A stretch of DNA of 64,000 bases from JABSSA01 sp039984715 (GTDB lineage Bacteria > Pseudomonadota > Alphaproteobacteria > Rhodobacterales > Rhodobacteraceae): the NCBI GenBank assembly GCA_039984715.1, contig JBDWUA010000004.1:186001-250000 (forward strand). Direction: 5' to 3'. The translations under genes and the position numbers were made by a program. Shown here piece after piece: positions 18,317-28,036 of the stretch (position 1 is its first letter; each line of letters begins with the position of its first letter). Below the pieces are notes generated by a model. It searched no databases. It saw only the letters and a list, made by a program, of their open reading frames with translations, and was not told the origin of the DNA.

Positions 18317-19192
18317 ATGTTCAAAGGCTCAATGCCCGCACTCATCACGCCGTTTCGAAACGGCGCATTGGATTTGGAAACCCTCAAGAAGCTGGTCGAA
18401 TGGCATATCGGTGAAGGGTCAAACGGGTTCGTTCCTGTTGGCACCACCGGCGAAAGCCCGACGTTAAGCCATGAGGAACATGAGACTGTCATTGAAACTG
18501 TTGTAAAGGCAGCTGCGGGACGTGTGCCCGTCATTGCCGGTGCAGGGTCAAACAACACAGTCGAAGCTATTCGGTTTGTGCAATACGCAGAGAAAGTTGG
18601 CGCGGATGCCGCTTTGGTTGTGACGCCTTATTATAATAAGCCGACACAGCGTGGATTGATTGCACATTTCACAGCGCTGCATGATTGTGCGGATGTGCCG
18701 ATCGTTATTTATAATATCCCGGGTCGTTCGGTGGTCGATATGACCCCTGAAACGATGGGTGAATTGGCCAAGCTGCCGCGCATTGTCGGCGTCAAAGACG
18801 CAACTGGCGATCTTGCCCGTGTATGTGACACGCGGATTACATGCGGGCCAGATTTCGTTCAGCTTTCGGGCGAAGATGCAACGGCGCATGGATTCAACGC
18901 GCAAGGCGGCGTGGGTTGCATTTCGGTGACCGCGAATGTGGCCCCGAAATTGATAAGCCAAATGCAAGCCGCCTGCACGTCTGGTGATTATGACAAAGCG
19001 TTAGAGATCCAAGATCGCCTTATGCCATTGCACAAAGCCATCTTTACCGAGCCCGGCCTTGTCGGAGTGAAATACGCGATGGGCCAATTGGGTCTGTGTT
19101 CTGACGAGGTGCGTTTGCCACTGACTGCGTTAAGCAACGAAACAAAGTCGCTTGTCGACGATGGTTTGCGCCACGCGGGATTGATGAACTAA
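18317..19192 (+). CDS. dapA: 4-hydroxy-tetrahydrodipicolinate synthase
   Basis: A 291-residue TIM-barrel aldolase that condenses pyruvate with aspartate semialdehyde, the first committed step to diaminopimelate and lysine. Key residues are visible: the VGTTGESPTL substrate loop, Tyr132 in VIYNIPGRS, the Schiff-base Lys160 in IVGVKDATGD, and the YYNKPTQRG segment. Length and motifs are complete. It stands alone on the plus strand and is followed by a strong terminator shared with soeC. Confidence 0.97.
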   Translation: MFKGSMPALITPFRNGALDLETLKKLVEWHIGEGSNGFVPVGTTGESPTLSHEEHETVIETVVKAAAGRVPVIAGAGSNNTVEAIRFVQYAEKVGADAALVVTPYYNKPTQRGLIAHFTALHDCADVPIVIYNIPGRSVVDMTPETMGELAKLPRIVGVKDATGDLARVCDTRITCGPDFVQLSGEDATAHGFNAQGGVGCISVTANVAPKLISQMQAACTSGDYDKALEIQDRLMPLHKAIFTEPGLVGVKYAMGQLGLCSDEVRLPLTALSNETKSLVDDGLRHAGLMN

Positions 19193-19215
19193 ATCTACGA
19201 AGTTCTTGAATGCTG

Positions 19216-19246
19216 AAAAGCCCCGGATGTGTTCCGGGGCTTTTTT
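19216..19246. terminator. Bidirectional terminator between dapA and soeC
   Basis: A 12-bp stem (AAAAGCCCCGGA and its complement) with a 5-nt TGTGT loop is followed by a T-run on the plus strand. The A-run before the stem gives a T-run on the minus strand. It lies between the convergent stops of dapA and soeC and can serve both. Confidence 0.9.
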
Positions 19247-19249
19247 CGT

Positions 19250-20122
19250 TTAACGCTTACCGTAATACAGACCGACAACATGTTCGGCTTCTGCAAAGAA
19301 CAGCCAGCGCGATGCCAGCACCCCGGCGATATGGCTGACCACAGCCAGCAGCGCCCAAAAATGCGAGAACGGCAGCGCCAGAAGCAATACAGGGACCACA
19401 GCCATAAGGATGATGGAAATGACCCGCAGCTTCATCGCGTGTTTACGGCCGATCTGAAACACGAATTCGCGAAGCAGGTAATTTGTACCTGTATGCGGTG
19501 GTTCAAAGGCGCGAACGGCACCAATCGATCCTAGGCCCGTTGCGCTGGACATGGATGTGCCAGCCTTTTCAAACGCGCCGTCACCGACCAACCAAGTGAC
19601 CACTTGAATGGCGCCAGCCAAGGCGATCAGCCAATAGGCCCAGAACACTTGCCCAGACAGCAAAGCCCCGCCAGCGATTGAAAAGCTGAGAAACATCGCC
19701 GGTGTCAAAGGAGAATTCCAACGTGGGATCGCTTTGATCTGGGTATAGATCATCGCCGTTGTGAACACGGTCAGCATACATAGAACCGCGCCAATAAAGC
19801 CGATAAACCCCCAACGAGCGTCAAAGAAAACCGCGCCTATGGCGTATAAACCCATGACGACAAGGGCGGCGACTGCGCACCAACCTTCCCGGCTTAGCCA
19901 TGAGCTGCGCCATTGTGTGAACGCCTTAAGCGCGCGTTCGGGGCGGCCCAAATGGAACGTCGAGGATATCAATCCGCCAACAGCAAGCGCATAGGCAATG
20001 AAAAAGAACGCAAATGCGGACCAACCTGTCACAGCCGGAAAGCCAAGCCCAAGCCATGCGAGCAAGCCAAACCCAAGACCGGAAATAGCGGTGAATACGA
20101 TAACAGAGGGTGCGGGATGCAT
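19250..20122 (-). CDS. soeC: Sulfite dehydrogenase membrane anchor subunit SoeC (DmsC family)
   Basis: A 290-residue integral membrane protein with about eight hydrophobic helices, of the DmsC anchor family. It carries no haem or Fe-S motif. As the third gene after the molybdo and Fe-S subunits it should pass electrons from sulfite oxidation to the quinone pool. The stretch ALAVGGLISSTFHLGRPERA is typical of DmsC-like anchors. Its start overlaps the soeB stop by 1 bp. Naming it soeC rather than dmsC rests on the xsc-pta context and on the catalytic subunit lacking a Tat signal. Confidence 0.88.
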   Translation of the reverse strand: MHPAPSVIVFTAISGLGFGLLAWLGLGFPAVTGWSAFAFFFIAYALAVGGLISSTFHLGRPERALKAFTQWRSSWLSREGWCAVAALVVMGLYAIGAVFFDARWGFIGFIGAVLCMLTVFTTAMIYTQIKAIPRWNSPLTPAMFLSFSIAGGALLSGQVFWAYWLIALAGAIQVVTWLVGDGAFEKAGTSMSSATGLGSIGAVRAFEPPHTGTNYLLREFVFQIGRKHAMKLRVISIILMAVVPVLLLALPFSHFWALLAVVSHIAGVLASRWLFFAEAEHVVGLYYGKR

Positions 20123-20868
20123 CAGAGACGCTCCAGTGTTTTATCAAGCCAACCCAGAAAGCCTTTGGGTTCTTCTGCGATGGGTTCAAGGAAGGGTGCC
20201 AATACGTCAAATTCCGGCAACGCATCTTTGGGGCGCGGTGGCAGGTATTTGTTGACCGGTTTCGTGCCTTGTTCGGGCATCAAGTCCATGCCGCCACGTT
20301 CGGCGACAAGGCGGCTGACATCACTGTCAGGATCCCCAAGATCACCAAAATGCCGCGCGCCTGCGGGACAAGTCCGTACACAGGCCGGTTCGCGGTCTTC
20401 TTTGGGCAGGTTTTCATTGTAAATGCGATCGACACACAGCGTACATTTCTTCATGACGCCTTCGGCCTGATCCAACTCGCGTGCGCCATAGGGACAGGCC
20501 CACGCGCACAAACCACATCCGATACAGTCGGATTCATTGACCAGCACGATCCCGTCTTCAGTCCGTTTATAGCTTGCCCCGGTTGGACAGACCGTCACGC
20601 AAGGGGCGTCTTCACAATGCAAACACGATTTGGGAAAGTGGATCAGTTGAGCCGCGCCGTCTTGCGGCTTCACTTCGTAAGAATGCACGCGGTTCAGGAA
20701 CGTTCCTGATGGATCGCTGCCATAGGCATCGGCATCCGACAGGGGTGCGCCATAGTTTTCAGTGTTCCAGCCTTTGCAGGAAATCACGCAGGCATGGCAC
20801 CCCACACAGGTGTCCAGATCAATCACAAGGCCCAGTTTACGATCTGTTGCGTTAGGCAGTTGGGTCAT
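20122..20868 (-). CDS. soeB: Sulfite dehydrogenase iron-sulfur subunit SoeB
   Basis: A 248-residue DmsB-type ferredoxin with four clusters of Cys: CVGCHACVISC, CLHCEDAPCVTVC, CIGCGLCAWAC and KKCTLCVDR with a later CVRTC, predicting four 4Fe-4S centres. It relays electrons between the molybdopterin subunit and the membrane anchor. There is no signal peptide, so it is cytoplasmic. The ATG at 20868 overlaps the soeA stop as ATGA and is chosen over an in-frame start 15 bp upstream. Confidence 0.93.
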   Translation of the reverse strand: MTQLPNATDRKLGLVIDLDTCVGCHACVISCKGWNTENYGAPLSDADAYGSDPSGTFLNRVHSYEVKPQDGAAQLIHFPKSCLHCEDAPCVTVCPTGASYKRTEDGIVLVNESDCIGCGLCAWACPYGARELDQAEGVMKKCTLCVDRIYNENLPKEDREPACVRTCPAGARHFGDLGDPDSDVSRLVAERGGMDLMPEQGTKPVNKYLPPRPKDALPEFDVLAPFLEPIAEEPKGFLGWLDKTLERL

Positions 20869-23681
20869 TTTCCTACCTTCCATGCCAGTGATTTTGGTCC
20901 TGTTTCAACGGGCGACTTGATCGATGGAAAGGCGGGTTGTGCCTCGGTCGGGGCGGCGGTTTTTTCGATCCGGACCTTTAGGTCGAACCAAGCCGCTTGG
21001 CCGGTGATCGGATCAGAATTTGACCATCGCAGGCCGTCGCCTTTGGGCGGCAACAATTCATGGATCAAGTGGTTCAAAAGGAAACCGCGCGTCGCTTCGG
21101 GCGCGTTTTCTTCTAAGGCCCATGCGCCTTTGCGTTTGCCAATCGCGTTCCATGTCCAGACAGTGTTTTCGTTAAGCGCGGCCATTTCCAGCACAGGAAC
21201 CGTGATTGACCCATGCGGAGACGTCACCCGCGCCCAATCCCCATCGCTTAGACCGTTTTTGCGCATCAACTTGGTGGGTACATAAAGGGGGTTGTGACCA
21301 TGCAATTGGCGAAGCCATGCGTTTTGCGACCCCCATGAGTGATACATCGCCATGGGTCGCTGCGTTAACGCCGTGATCGGGTATTCGTCGCCTTTGTTGT
21401 CGCTGGACGGATCATACCAATAGGGCAACGGGTCCATCGTATCGCGAATGCGGTCGCGCAGATGATCTGGCGGTTGACGTTCGCCGACCCCTTCGGCCGC
21501 CAATTGGAACCGTCGCATTGGTTCCACATAAAGCGAGAACAAATAGGGCTGTGGGCTGTCAAACAACCCCATGCCAACGGCCCATTCTTGGTATTCCATA
21601 TTCCACGGTTTCATATAGCGCGCGGCATCTGGGATATGTTCGACGAAGAAACCACCATTGTTGATGTAATTGTCCAACTGTCCGGCGTTCGCATCGCCGC
21701 GTCCATTGACCAGACCGTTTTCGCTCATGCGCCAACCAGCAAGCGGCCCGACACCGGGTTTGCGTTCATGGTTCACGATATAATCGGCGTAATCGGCGTA
21801 TTTCTGGCTACCGTCTTTGTTGATAAAGCCGGGCAGCTCAAGGCGTGCCCCAAGTTCACACAGAACGGATTGAAAACCACGCACATCGCGATCAGGTTCA
21901 ATCACGGGCCAACGGATGGCGTCAGCAGCTGCATCTGCTTCGCATATTGGGCGATCCAAAAGCGAAATACAGTCATGACGTTCAAGGTATGTCGTGTCGG
22001 GCAGGATCAAGTCAGCATAGGCCACCGTTTCCGATGAATACGCATCGGAATAAATGAACCGTGGAATGACATATTCGCCGTCCGCGTCTTTGTCCGTCAG
22101 CATGTCAATGACGCCGCGCGTGTTCATCGAAGAATTCCACGACATATTGGCCATGTACATGAACAGCGTATCGATCTTGTACGGATCACCCGCATGCGCG
22201 TTGGAAATAACCATGTGCATCAGGCCATGCGCTGACATTGGATTTTCCCAAGTAAACGCCTTGTCGATGCGCGCGGGATTGCCATCATCATCCAATGCCA
22301 GATCTTCAGGCCCCTGAACAAACCCAAGATGAGGCCCATCCAATGGGCAATCCGCTTGGACGCTGCAATGTGGTTTAGGATGTGCCGTCGCTGGTTTTGG
22401 ATATGGCGGTTTAAACCGGAAACCACCGGGGCGTTCGACCGTGCCCAAAATGATCTGAAGCACATGCAACGCACGACACGTTTGGAAGCCATTGGCGTGT
22501 GCAGAAATTCCTCGCATGGCGTGCATGGCGACAGGGCGCGCAGTTATGGTCTTGTGTTTTTCACCGCGAAAATCCGTCCATTCCTGTTCGATTTCAAAGG
22601 CTTCTTCAAACGCGACGCGGGCCAGTTCTGCGGCGATTGCCCGAATGCGTTCCGCCGGGATACCACATCGCCCAGCAACAGTTTCGGGCGCGTATTGCGA
22701 TGACAAATAGCGTTCTGCCATGGCGTGCATCACGGTCACATGGGTAACGCCCGCATGGCGATGGCTGGCGGACAAATCAGGTTTAACACCGGGCGTGTCA
22801 AACGGCGTTGGTTTCCCGCTGCGGCGGTCGATGACGAGCTCTTTGCCGTCATCATCGCGCATCAACAGACCATATTCTTCTGAATCAGGGTTGGAATTGA
22901 TCAATACGCCCGAATTGGTATAGCGCGCCAGATAATCGACATCGATTTTACCGGCTTTCATCAGGCAATGCACCAAAGACAAGATGAACAAGCCATCTGT
23001 TCCCGGCGTAATTCCGACCCAGTCATCTGCGACCGCATTATATCCAGTACGAATGGGGTTTACGCCAATGACACGGGCCCCCCGTTCTTTGATTTTTCCA
23101 ATTCCCATCTTGATTGGGTTGCTGTCGTGATCTTCGGCCACACCGAACAGCATGAACAGCTTTGTATGGTCCCAGTCAGGTTGACCAAATTCCCAAAAGG
23201 CGCCGCCCATCGTATAGATGCCCGCAGCGGCCATATTGACCGAACAAAACCCGCCATGCGCGGCGTAATTGGGTGTTCCAAAGTTTTGCGCCCAAAAACT
23301 GGTGAAGGATTGGGATTGATCGCGCCCCGTGAAAAAGGCCAGCTTTGACGGGTCGTCTTTTCTGATGGGTGCCAACCAATCGGTTGCGATTTGCAGGGCC
23401 TCATCCCAACTGATTTCTTCAAATTCGCCCGAACCGCGCGGGCCGACCCGTTTCAAGGGGGCACGCAGACGCGAAGGTGCGTTGACCTGCATGATACCAG
23501 CCGACCCTTTGGCACACAGAACGCCTTTGTTGATCGGGTGATCGCGATTGCCTTCGATATAGGCGACTTTGCCTTCTTTTAGGTGCACATTGATCCCGCA
23601 ACGACACGCACACATGTAACAAGTTGTCTTGCGGACTTCGTCACCCGGCTTGGGATGAAGATTGACCTTGGGCTGGTTCAT
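20865..23681 (-). CDS. soeA: Sulfite dehydrogenase molybdopterin subunit SoeA
   Basis: A 938-residue DMSO-reductase-superfamily catalytic subunit that binds bis-MGD and one 4Fe-4S cluster (CYMCACRCG near residue 20, with a further Cys in GVLCAKG). GGFCSVNMAAAG sits at the molybdenum-ligand position, so Cys may be the ligand. No twin-arginine signal is present, which fits the cytoplasmic sulfite-oxidising SoeABC complex described in purple sulfur bacteria and roseobacters rather than periplasmic DmsABC. ATG at 23681 overlaps the pta stop (ATGA). It should oxidise the sulfite released by Xsc to sulfate. Confidence 0.9.
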   Translation of the reverse strand: MNQPKVNLHPKPGDEVRKTTCYMCACRCGINVHLKEGKVAYIEGNRDHPINKGVLCAKGSAGIMQVNAPSRLRAPLKRVGPRGSGEFEEISWDEALQIATDWLAPIRKDDPSKLAFFTGRDQSQSFTSFWAQNFGTPNYAAHGGFCSVNMAAAGIYTMGGAFWEFGQPDWDHTKLFMLFGVAEDHDSNPIKMGIGKIKERGARVIGVNPIRTGYNAVADDWVGITPGTDGLFILSLVHCLMKAGKIDVDYLARYTNSGVLINSNPDSEEYGLLMRDDDGKELVIDRRSGKPTPFDTPGVKPDLSASHRHAGVTHVTVMHAMAERYLSSQYAPETVAGRCGIPAERIRAIAAELARVAFEEAFEIEQEWTDFRGEKHKTITARPVAMHAMRGISAHANGFQTCRALHVLQIILGTVERPGGFRFKPPYPKPATAHPKPHCSVQADCPLDGPHLGFVQGPEDLALDDDGNPARIDKAFTWENPMSAHGLMHMVISNAHAGDPYKIDTLFMYMANMSWNSSMNTRGVIDMLTDKDADGEYVIPRFIYSDAYSSETVAYADLILPDTTYLERHDCISLLDRPICEADAAADAIRWPVIEPDRDVRGFQSVLCELGARLELPGFINKDGSQKYADYADYIVNHERKPGVGPLAGWRMSENGLVNGRGDANAGQLDNYINNGGFFVEHIPDAARYMKPWNMEYQEWAVGMGLFDSPQPYLFSLYVEPMRRFQLAAEGVGERQPPDHLRDRIRDTMDPLPYWYDPSSDNKGDEYPITALTQRPMAMYHSWGSQNAWLRQLHGHNPLYVPTKLMRKNGLSDGDWARVTSPHGSITVPVLEMAALNENTVWTWNAIGKRKGAWALEENAPEATRGFLLNHLIHELLPPKGDGLRWSNSDPITGQAAWFDLKVRIEKTAAPTEAQPAFPSIKSPVETGPKSLAWKVGK

Positions 23682-24655
23682 GCCTGCTCTCTCACTTGTG
23701 CTGACGTTACGGCGATCATGTCGACAATATCTTGGGCTGTACATCCGCGACTTAAGTCATTGGCGGGTTTTGCCAGACCTTGTAAAACGGGGCCAATTGC
23801 AGTCGCGCCACCGACGCGTTGCGCGATTTTATAACCAATATTACCCGCATCTAAGTTCGGAAAAACAAATACGTTGGCATGCCCGGCTACGGCGGATCCA
23901 GGGGCTTTGGATGCCCCGACATCCGCATCAAAGGCGGCATCAAATTGCAATTCACCATCAACGGCGAAATCAGCTGTGGCACGCACTATTTCCAAAGCAT
24001 CGGTCACTTTGGACACGCGATCATGTTTAGCGGAGCCTTTGGTCGAAAAACTTAGCATCGCAACGCGCGGTTCTTTACCCAACAAATTTGTTGCTGATGC
24101 CGCAGCTTGTTTTGCGATCGTCGCCAATTCGGATGCGGTTGGATCAATGACCAACCCACAATCGGTAAATATTATGCCTTCACCGGGACGCGTGGCGTGA
24201 TGATCTGGTAAAACAACAAGGAAAAACGACGATACCAATGGCGCCTGTTTAGGTGTTCCAATCATTTGCAACGCGGCACGTACAGTGTCGGACGTTGTGG
24301 CGACCGCGCCACCAATAGTCCCGTCCACCAACCCCATACGAACCATCAAAGAAGCATAAACAAGCGGATCAACGATGGCGCTGGCAGCTTCTTCACGCGA
24401 CGGTTTTTTCAAGGCGCGCGCACTCATGAATGCAACGATCATGTTGTCGAAATGCGGATTGTTGTTTGGATCTTCTACCGCGACTCCGTCAATGTTTATC
24501 CGGGTCGGATCGCCCAACAACGTTACCCGCGCCAATCCTTCTTGTGTGGCGCGCCGTGCCGCTTCTTGAACGCGAGGATCGTCACCTTCGGGCAAGACAA
24601 TGCGATGCCGGGCCGCGCGAGCCCGGTCGCGTAAATCAGTCAGGGGCGACGTCAC
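23678..24655 (-). CDS. pta: Phosphate acetyltransferase
   Basis: A 325-residue enzyme converting acetyl phosphate and CoA to acetyl-CoA. It is the short form without the N-terminal DRTGG or AAA-like domain. Typical segments are RIVLPEGDDPRVQEAA at the N-terminus, LSFSTKGSAKHDRV and the C-terminal GHANVFVFPNLDAGNIGYKIAQ. It lies 28 bp downstream of xsc and overlaps soeA by ATGA, which marks it as the Pta that uses the acetyl phosphate made by Xsc. Confidence 0.95.
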   Translation of the reverse strand: MTSPLTDLRDRARAARHRIVLPEGDDPRVQEAARRATQEGLARVTLLGDPTRINIDGVAVEDPNNNPHFDNMIVAFMSARALKKPSREEAASAIVDPLVYASLMVRMGLVDGTIGGAVATTSDTVRAALQMIGTPKQAPLVSSFFLVVLPDHHATRPGEGIIFTDCGLVIDPTASELATIAKQAAASATNLLGKEPRVAMLSFSTKGSAKHDRVSKVTDALEIVRATADFAVDGELQFDAAFDADVGASKAPGSAVAGHANVFVFPNLDAGNIGYKIAQRVGGATAIGPVLQGLAKPANDLSRGCTAQDIVDMIAVTSAQVREQA

Positions 24656-24683
24656 GCCGCCCCACCGGATGGTAGGTGACTAA

Positions 24684-26456
24684 TCACTCGACCTCCATGT
24701 CCGCGTCGGATACCCCAGCCACGGCAACCGGCTTTTTCATCGCATCGCGGCGGAAAGGTTCGCCAAGCTCTTGGTTGATCATGGCTTCGATCAGAGTGGT
24801 TTTGCCATGTTTCATTTGATCTTCGATTGCTTTGTTCAACGCGGCGGTTAATTCGTCCATTGACCGTGCAACAACGCCTTGAAGGCCACAGGCTTGGGCG
24901 ATACCGGCGTAGGATACTTGTGTATCCAATTCCGTACCGACAAAGTTATCGTCGAACCACAATGTCGAATTCCGCTTTTCCGCGCCCCACTGATAGTTCC
25001 GGAAAACGATCTGTGTGATAGCTGGCCAATTGCCCCGTCCAATCGCTGTCAGTTCGTTCACGGCAATCCCAAAAGCACCGTCGCCCGCAAAGCCGACGAC
25101 CGGCACTTTGGGTTGACCGATCTTGGCCCCAACAATCGCAGGTAAACCGTATCCACATGGGCCGAAAAGACCCGGTGCAAGGTATTTGCGACCTTCTTCA
25201 AAGGACGGATACGCATTGCCGATGGCGCAATTGTTGCCAATGTCAGACGAAATGATCGCGTCTTTTGGCAAGGCTGACTGGATCGCGCGCCATGCCATGC
25301 GCGGGCTCATCCAGTCTGGTTTGTCGGCACGTGCGCGTTGGTTCCATGTGGTGCCCGGATCGTCGTCTTCGTGATCCATCGAGCTGAGCTGCTGGGCCCA
25401 TGTTGATTTCTTGGTTGCGATATCGTTCTTGCGGTCTTCGCGCCCTGCGTCGCCTGCCGTATCTGCAAGCTGGTTCAGAATGCCACGCGCAACTTTTGCG
25501 GCGTCACCGACAATGCCGACTGTGACTTTCTTGGTCAGGCCAATGCGGTCTGGGTTGATATCGACCTGAATGATCTTTGCATCCGCTGGCCAGTATTCCA
25601 TGCCATAGCCCGGAAGGGTCGAAAACGGGTTCAACCGCGTCCCAAGACACAAAACAACGTCTGCGTTCTTGATCAGCTCCATGCCCGCTTTGGAACCGTT
25701 GTAGCCCAATGGTCCGGCGAACAAGGGGTGTGATCCGGGAAATGCATCGTTGTGCTGATATCCGACACAAACAGGTGCGGTTAGACGTTCCGCAAGGTCC
25801 ATCGACGCTTTGATGCCGCCTTCGGACAGGACCACACCAGCGCCATTCAGGATGACAGCGTTTTTGGCGGTCGACAAAAGCTTGGCAGCTTCGGTGATAG
25901 AATTTTCACCGCCGGGGGACACTTCGAATTCGATGGGGTCTGGAATGTCGATATCGACGATTTGTGTCCAGTAATCACGTGGAATGTTCAACTGCGCGGG
26001 CCCAGACAGGCGCTTTGCTTGGCTGATAACTCGCGTCAGAACTTCTGCGACACGTGATGGGTCGCGGACTTCTTCTTGGTAAGCGACCATATCTTCGAAC
26101 AGTTTCATTTGTTCGACTTCTTGGAAACCGCCTTGTCCAATGGTTTTGTTCGCGGCTTGGGGTGTGACCAACAATAGCGGTGTATGGTTCCAGTATGCTG
26201 TTTTTACAGCCGTCACAAAGTTTGTGATGCCGGGACCGTTTTGTGCGATCATCATCGACATTTCACCAGTGACGCGGGTGTAGCCGTCTGCCATCATTCC
26301 GGCGCTGCCTTCGTGCGCGCAATCCCAAAAGTTAATCCCGGCCTTTGGGAACAAATCTGAAATTGGCATCATGGCGGACCCAATGATTCCGAAAGCGTGG
26401 CGAATGCCGTGTTTTTGCAGTGTTTTTACGAATGCTTCTTCGGTCGTCATTTTCAC
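24684..26456 (-). CDS. xsc: Sulfoacetaldehyde acetyltransferase
   Basis: A 590-residue thiamine-diphosphate enzyme that splits sulfoacetaldehyde with phosphate into acetyl phosphate and sulfite. The N-terminal MTTEEAFVKTLQKHGIRHAF, GSAMMPISDLFPKAGI and the ThDP-binding GDGAFGIAVNEL are diagnostic of Xsc. I chose GTG at 26456: a GGAG lies nine bases upstream, and it restores the family N-terminus M-K-M-T-T. The ATG two codons on (26450) is the alternative; the frame is open further to 26522. It heads the xsc-pta-soeABC unit, with the TauR-type regulator upstream on the same strand. Confidence 0.95.
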   Translation of the reverse strand: MKMTTEEAFVKTLQKHGIRHAFGIIGSAMMPISDLFPKAGINFWDCAHEGSAGMMADGYTRVTGEMSMMIAQNGPGITNFVTAVKTAYWNHTPLLLVTPQAANKTIGQGGFQEVEQMKLFEDMVAYQEEVRDPSRVAEVLTRVISQAKRLSGPAQLNIPRDYWTQIVDIDIPDPIEFEVSPGGENSITEAAKLLSTAKNAVILNGAGVVLSEGGIKASMDLAERLTAPVCVGYQHNDAFPGSHPLFAGPLGYNGSKAGMELIKNADVVLCLGTRLNPFSTLPGYGMEYWPADAKIIQVDINPDRIGLTKKVTVGIVGDAAKVARGILNQLADTAGDAGREDRKNDIATKKSTWAQQLSSMDHEDDDPGTTWNQRARADKPDWMSPRMAWRAIQSALPKDAIISSDIGNNCAIGNAYPSFEEGRKYLAPGLFGPCGYGLPAIVGAKIGQPKVPVVGFAGDGAFGIAVNELTAIGRGNWPAITQIVFRNYQWGAEKRNSTLWFDDNFVGTELDTQVSYAGIAQACGLQGVVARSMDELTAALNKAIEDQMKHGKTTLIEAMINQELGEPFRRDAMKKPVAVAGVSDADMEVE

Positions 26457-26557
26457 GGGGGGACACTCCATTAAGCCCTCGGGAATCAGGGCGTCATTGT
26501 TTTGTCTACTCTTACGAAGCATATAGCGTTCCCGTTAGGGCCAGATGGAACGCAGGA

Positions 26558-28021
26558 TCAGTCCAGTTTTCGAACACACTCAGAAATTATTGAGACACCT
26601 TCTTCAATGCGTTCTGATGCGATGGATGAATAGGCCAAGCGGAAGAAATGTTTGACCGGCTTCGGGCCGTTAAAAAATGGATGTCCGGGCTCGATCAAAA
26701 CTGATTTTTTAGCAAGACGATCAGCCAGAACCTTGGCGTTTTGGCCGGGTTCTAGTCGCATCCAAAAGGACGATCCGCCATTGGCGGCTTGACCGACAAT
26801 ATTTAGGTTGTGACGTCTTAACGCCCGTTCCATCGTGGCACGGCGTTCTTTTAGAATGCGGCCCATGCGCCGGATCTGAGCGTCATAATGGCCTAACGAC
26901 AAAAAGTACGCAGCAGTGCGTTGAATATGTCCCGGAGGGTGGCGCAGAACGCTGGTGCGCAACGCGCGGACTTCGCGCACGAACGGTTCGGACCCGACCA
27001 AATAGCCAAGCCGTAAACCGGGAAAGAGTGATTTTGAGAAGCTGCCAACGTAAATTACGCGCCCGTCCTGATCCAGTGACTTCAATGCCGGAGACGGAGG
27101 TTTCAGGAAGGACATTTCGAATTCGTAGTCATCTTCGACGACGATTGCTTCGATTTCACGAGCGCGATCCAGCAATGCGCGCCGACGTTCTATGGGCATC
27201 GTGGCTGTGGTTGGGCATTGATGGCTGGGGGTTGTGAAAATAACGTCTGTTTCAGGTGGAATGGCGTCAGGGGGCAAGCCTTCTTGGTCAACGCGTATTG
27301 GCCGGACGTGACATCGGGATTGATCCAACACGTCGCGCAAAGCTGGATAACACGGGTCTTCAAGAGCGGCAGTGCGGCGTTGGTTCAACAAAACCTGCGC
27401 CGTTAACCAAAGCGCGTTTTGCGCACCCATAGTGATCAATATCTGTTCGGAATCCGCAACGATTCCACGACGTGGCAGGGTGTGGCGTTGAATGAACTCG
27501 ATCAATTGCGGGTCATCGCGGTCATAGTAATCTGTTGTCAACGGGCCGAAATCGCGTTGCCCAAGAGCTTGCAATGCGCACAGACGCCAATTGGCATGGT
27601 CAAACAAGTTGGGGTCGGTCTGGCCATAAATGAACGGGAATTTAAACCGGGCCCAATCATGTGGCTTTGCCACCGTTTGCCCGCCCGTGAACTTTTGTCC
27701 TATCGCTCTGTTCCAATCAACCGCGTCTTCGCTGTGGGGTTCGACGTCAAAGGTTGGGGGGATCGGCGCGCTTTGAGATACGAAATAACCGGACCGACCT
27801 TTGGACGTCAGATAGTCATTCGCCAAAAGCTCTGTGTAGGCCAAAGTGACCGTTATCCGGCTGATGCTAAGATGTAGGGCCAGCCGTCGAGTAGATGGCA
27901 GTTTTTCACCGGGCTGGAACCGCCCCGTTAAAATTCCACGTGCAATCATCTGTTGAACCTGAGACTGCAAAGTCCCCTGATGTTCAGGTTGCAGAAAGAA
28001 AGTTTCGACAGGAAGTGCCAT
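26558..28021 (-). CDS. tauR: MocR-type (GntR HTH + aminotransferase) regulator, TauR-like
   Basis: A 487-residue regulator. Residues about 15-85 are a GntR winged helix (LQSQVQQMIARGILTGRF, GEKLPSTRRLALHLSISR). Residues about 130-480 are a fold-type I aminotransferase domain, with the PLP Lys expected in VGSFSKSLFPGLRLGY. In Rhodobacter capsulatus TauR activates taurine genes. Here it lies just upstream of xsc on the same strand, and its own upstream region carries two CTGGACT-like direct repeats. A gene for a different MocR regulator cannot be fully excluded, but context makes TauR very likely. Confidence 0.88.
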   Translation of the reverse strand: MALPVETFFLQPEHQGTLQSQVQQMIARGILTGRFQPGEKLPSTRRLALHLSISRITVTLAYTELLANDYLTSKGRSGYFVSQSAPIPPTFDVEPHSEDAVDWNRAIGQKFTGGQTVAKPHDWARFKFPFIYGQTDPNLFDHANWRLCALQALGQRDFGPLTTDYYDRDDPQLIEFIQRHTLPRRGIVADSEQILITMGAQNALWLTAQVLLNQRRTAALEDPCYPALRDVLDQSRCHVRPIRVDQEGLPPDAIPPETDVIFTTPSHQCPTTATMPIERRRALLDRAREIEAIVVEDDYEFEMSFLKPPSPALKSLDQDGRVIYVGSFSKSLFPGLRLGYLVGSEPFVREVRALRTSVLRHPPGHIQRTAAYFLSLGHYDAQIRRMGRILKERRATMERALRRHNLNIVGQAANGGSSFWMRLEPGQNAKVLADRLAKKSVLIEPGHPFFNGPKPVKHFFRLAYSSIASERIEEGVSIISECVRKLD

Positions 28022-28036
28022 TATTGGTACTTTAGT

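Noticed and set aside
19250..23681. Annotation as respiratory DMSO reductase DmsABC
   Set aside because: The catalytic subunit lacks a twin-arginine signal and the operon is fused to xsc-pta, which fits SoeABC.
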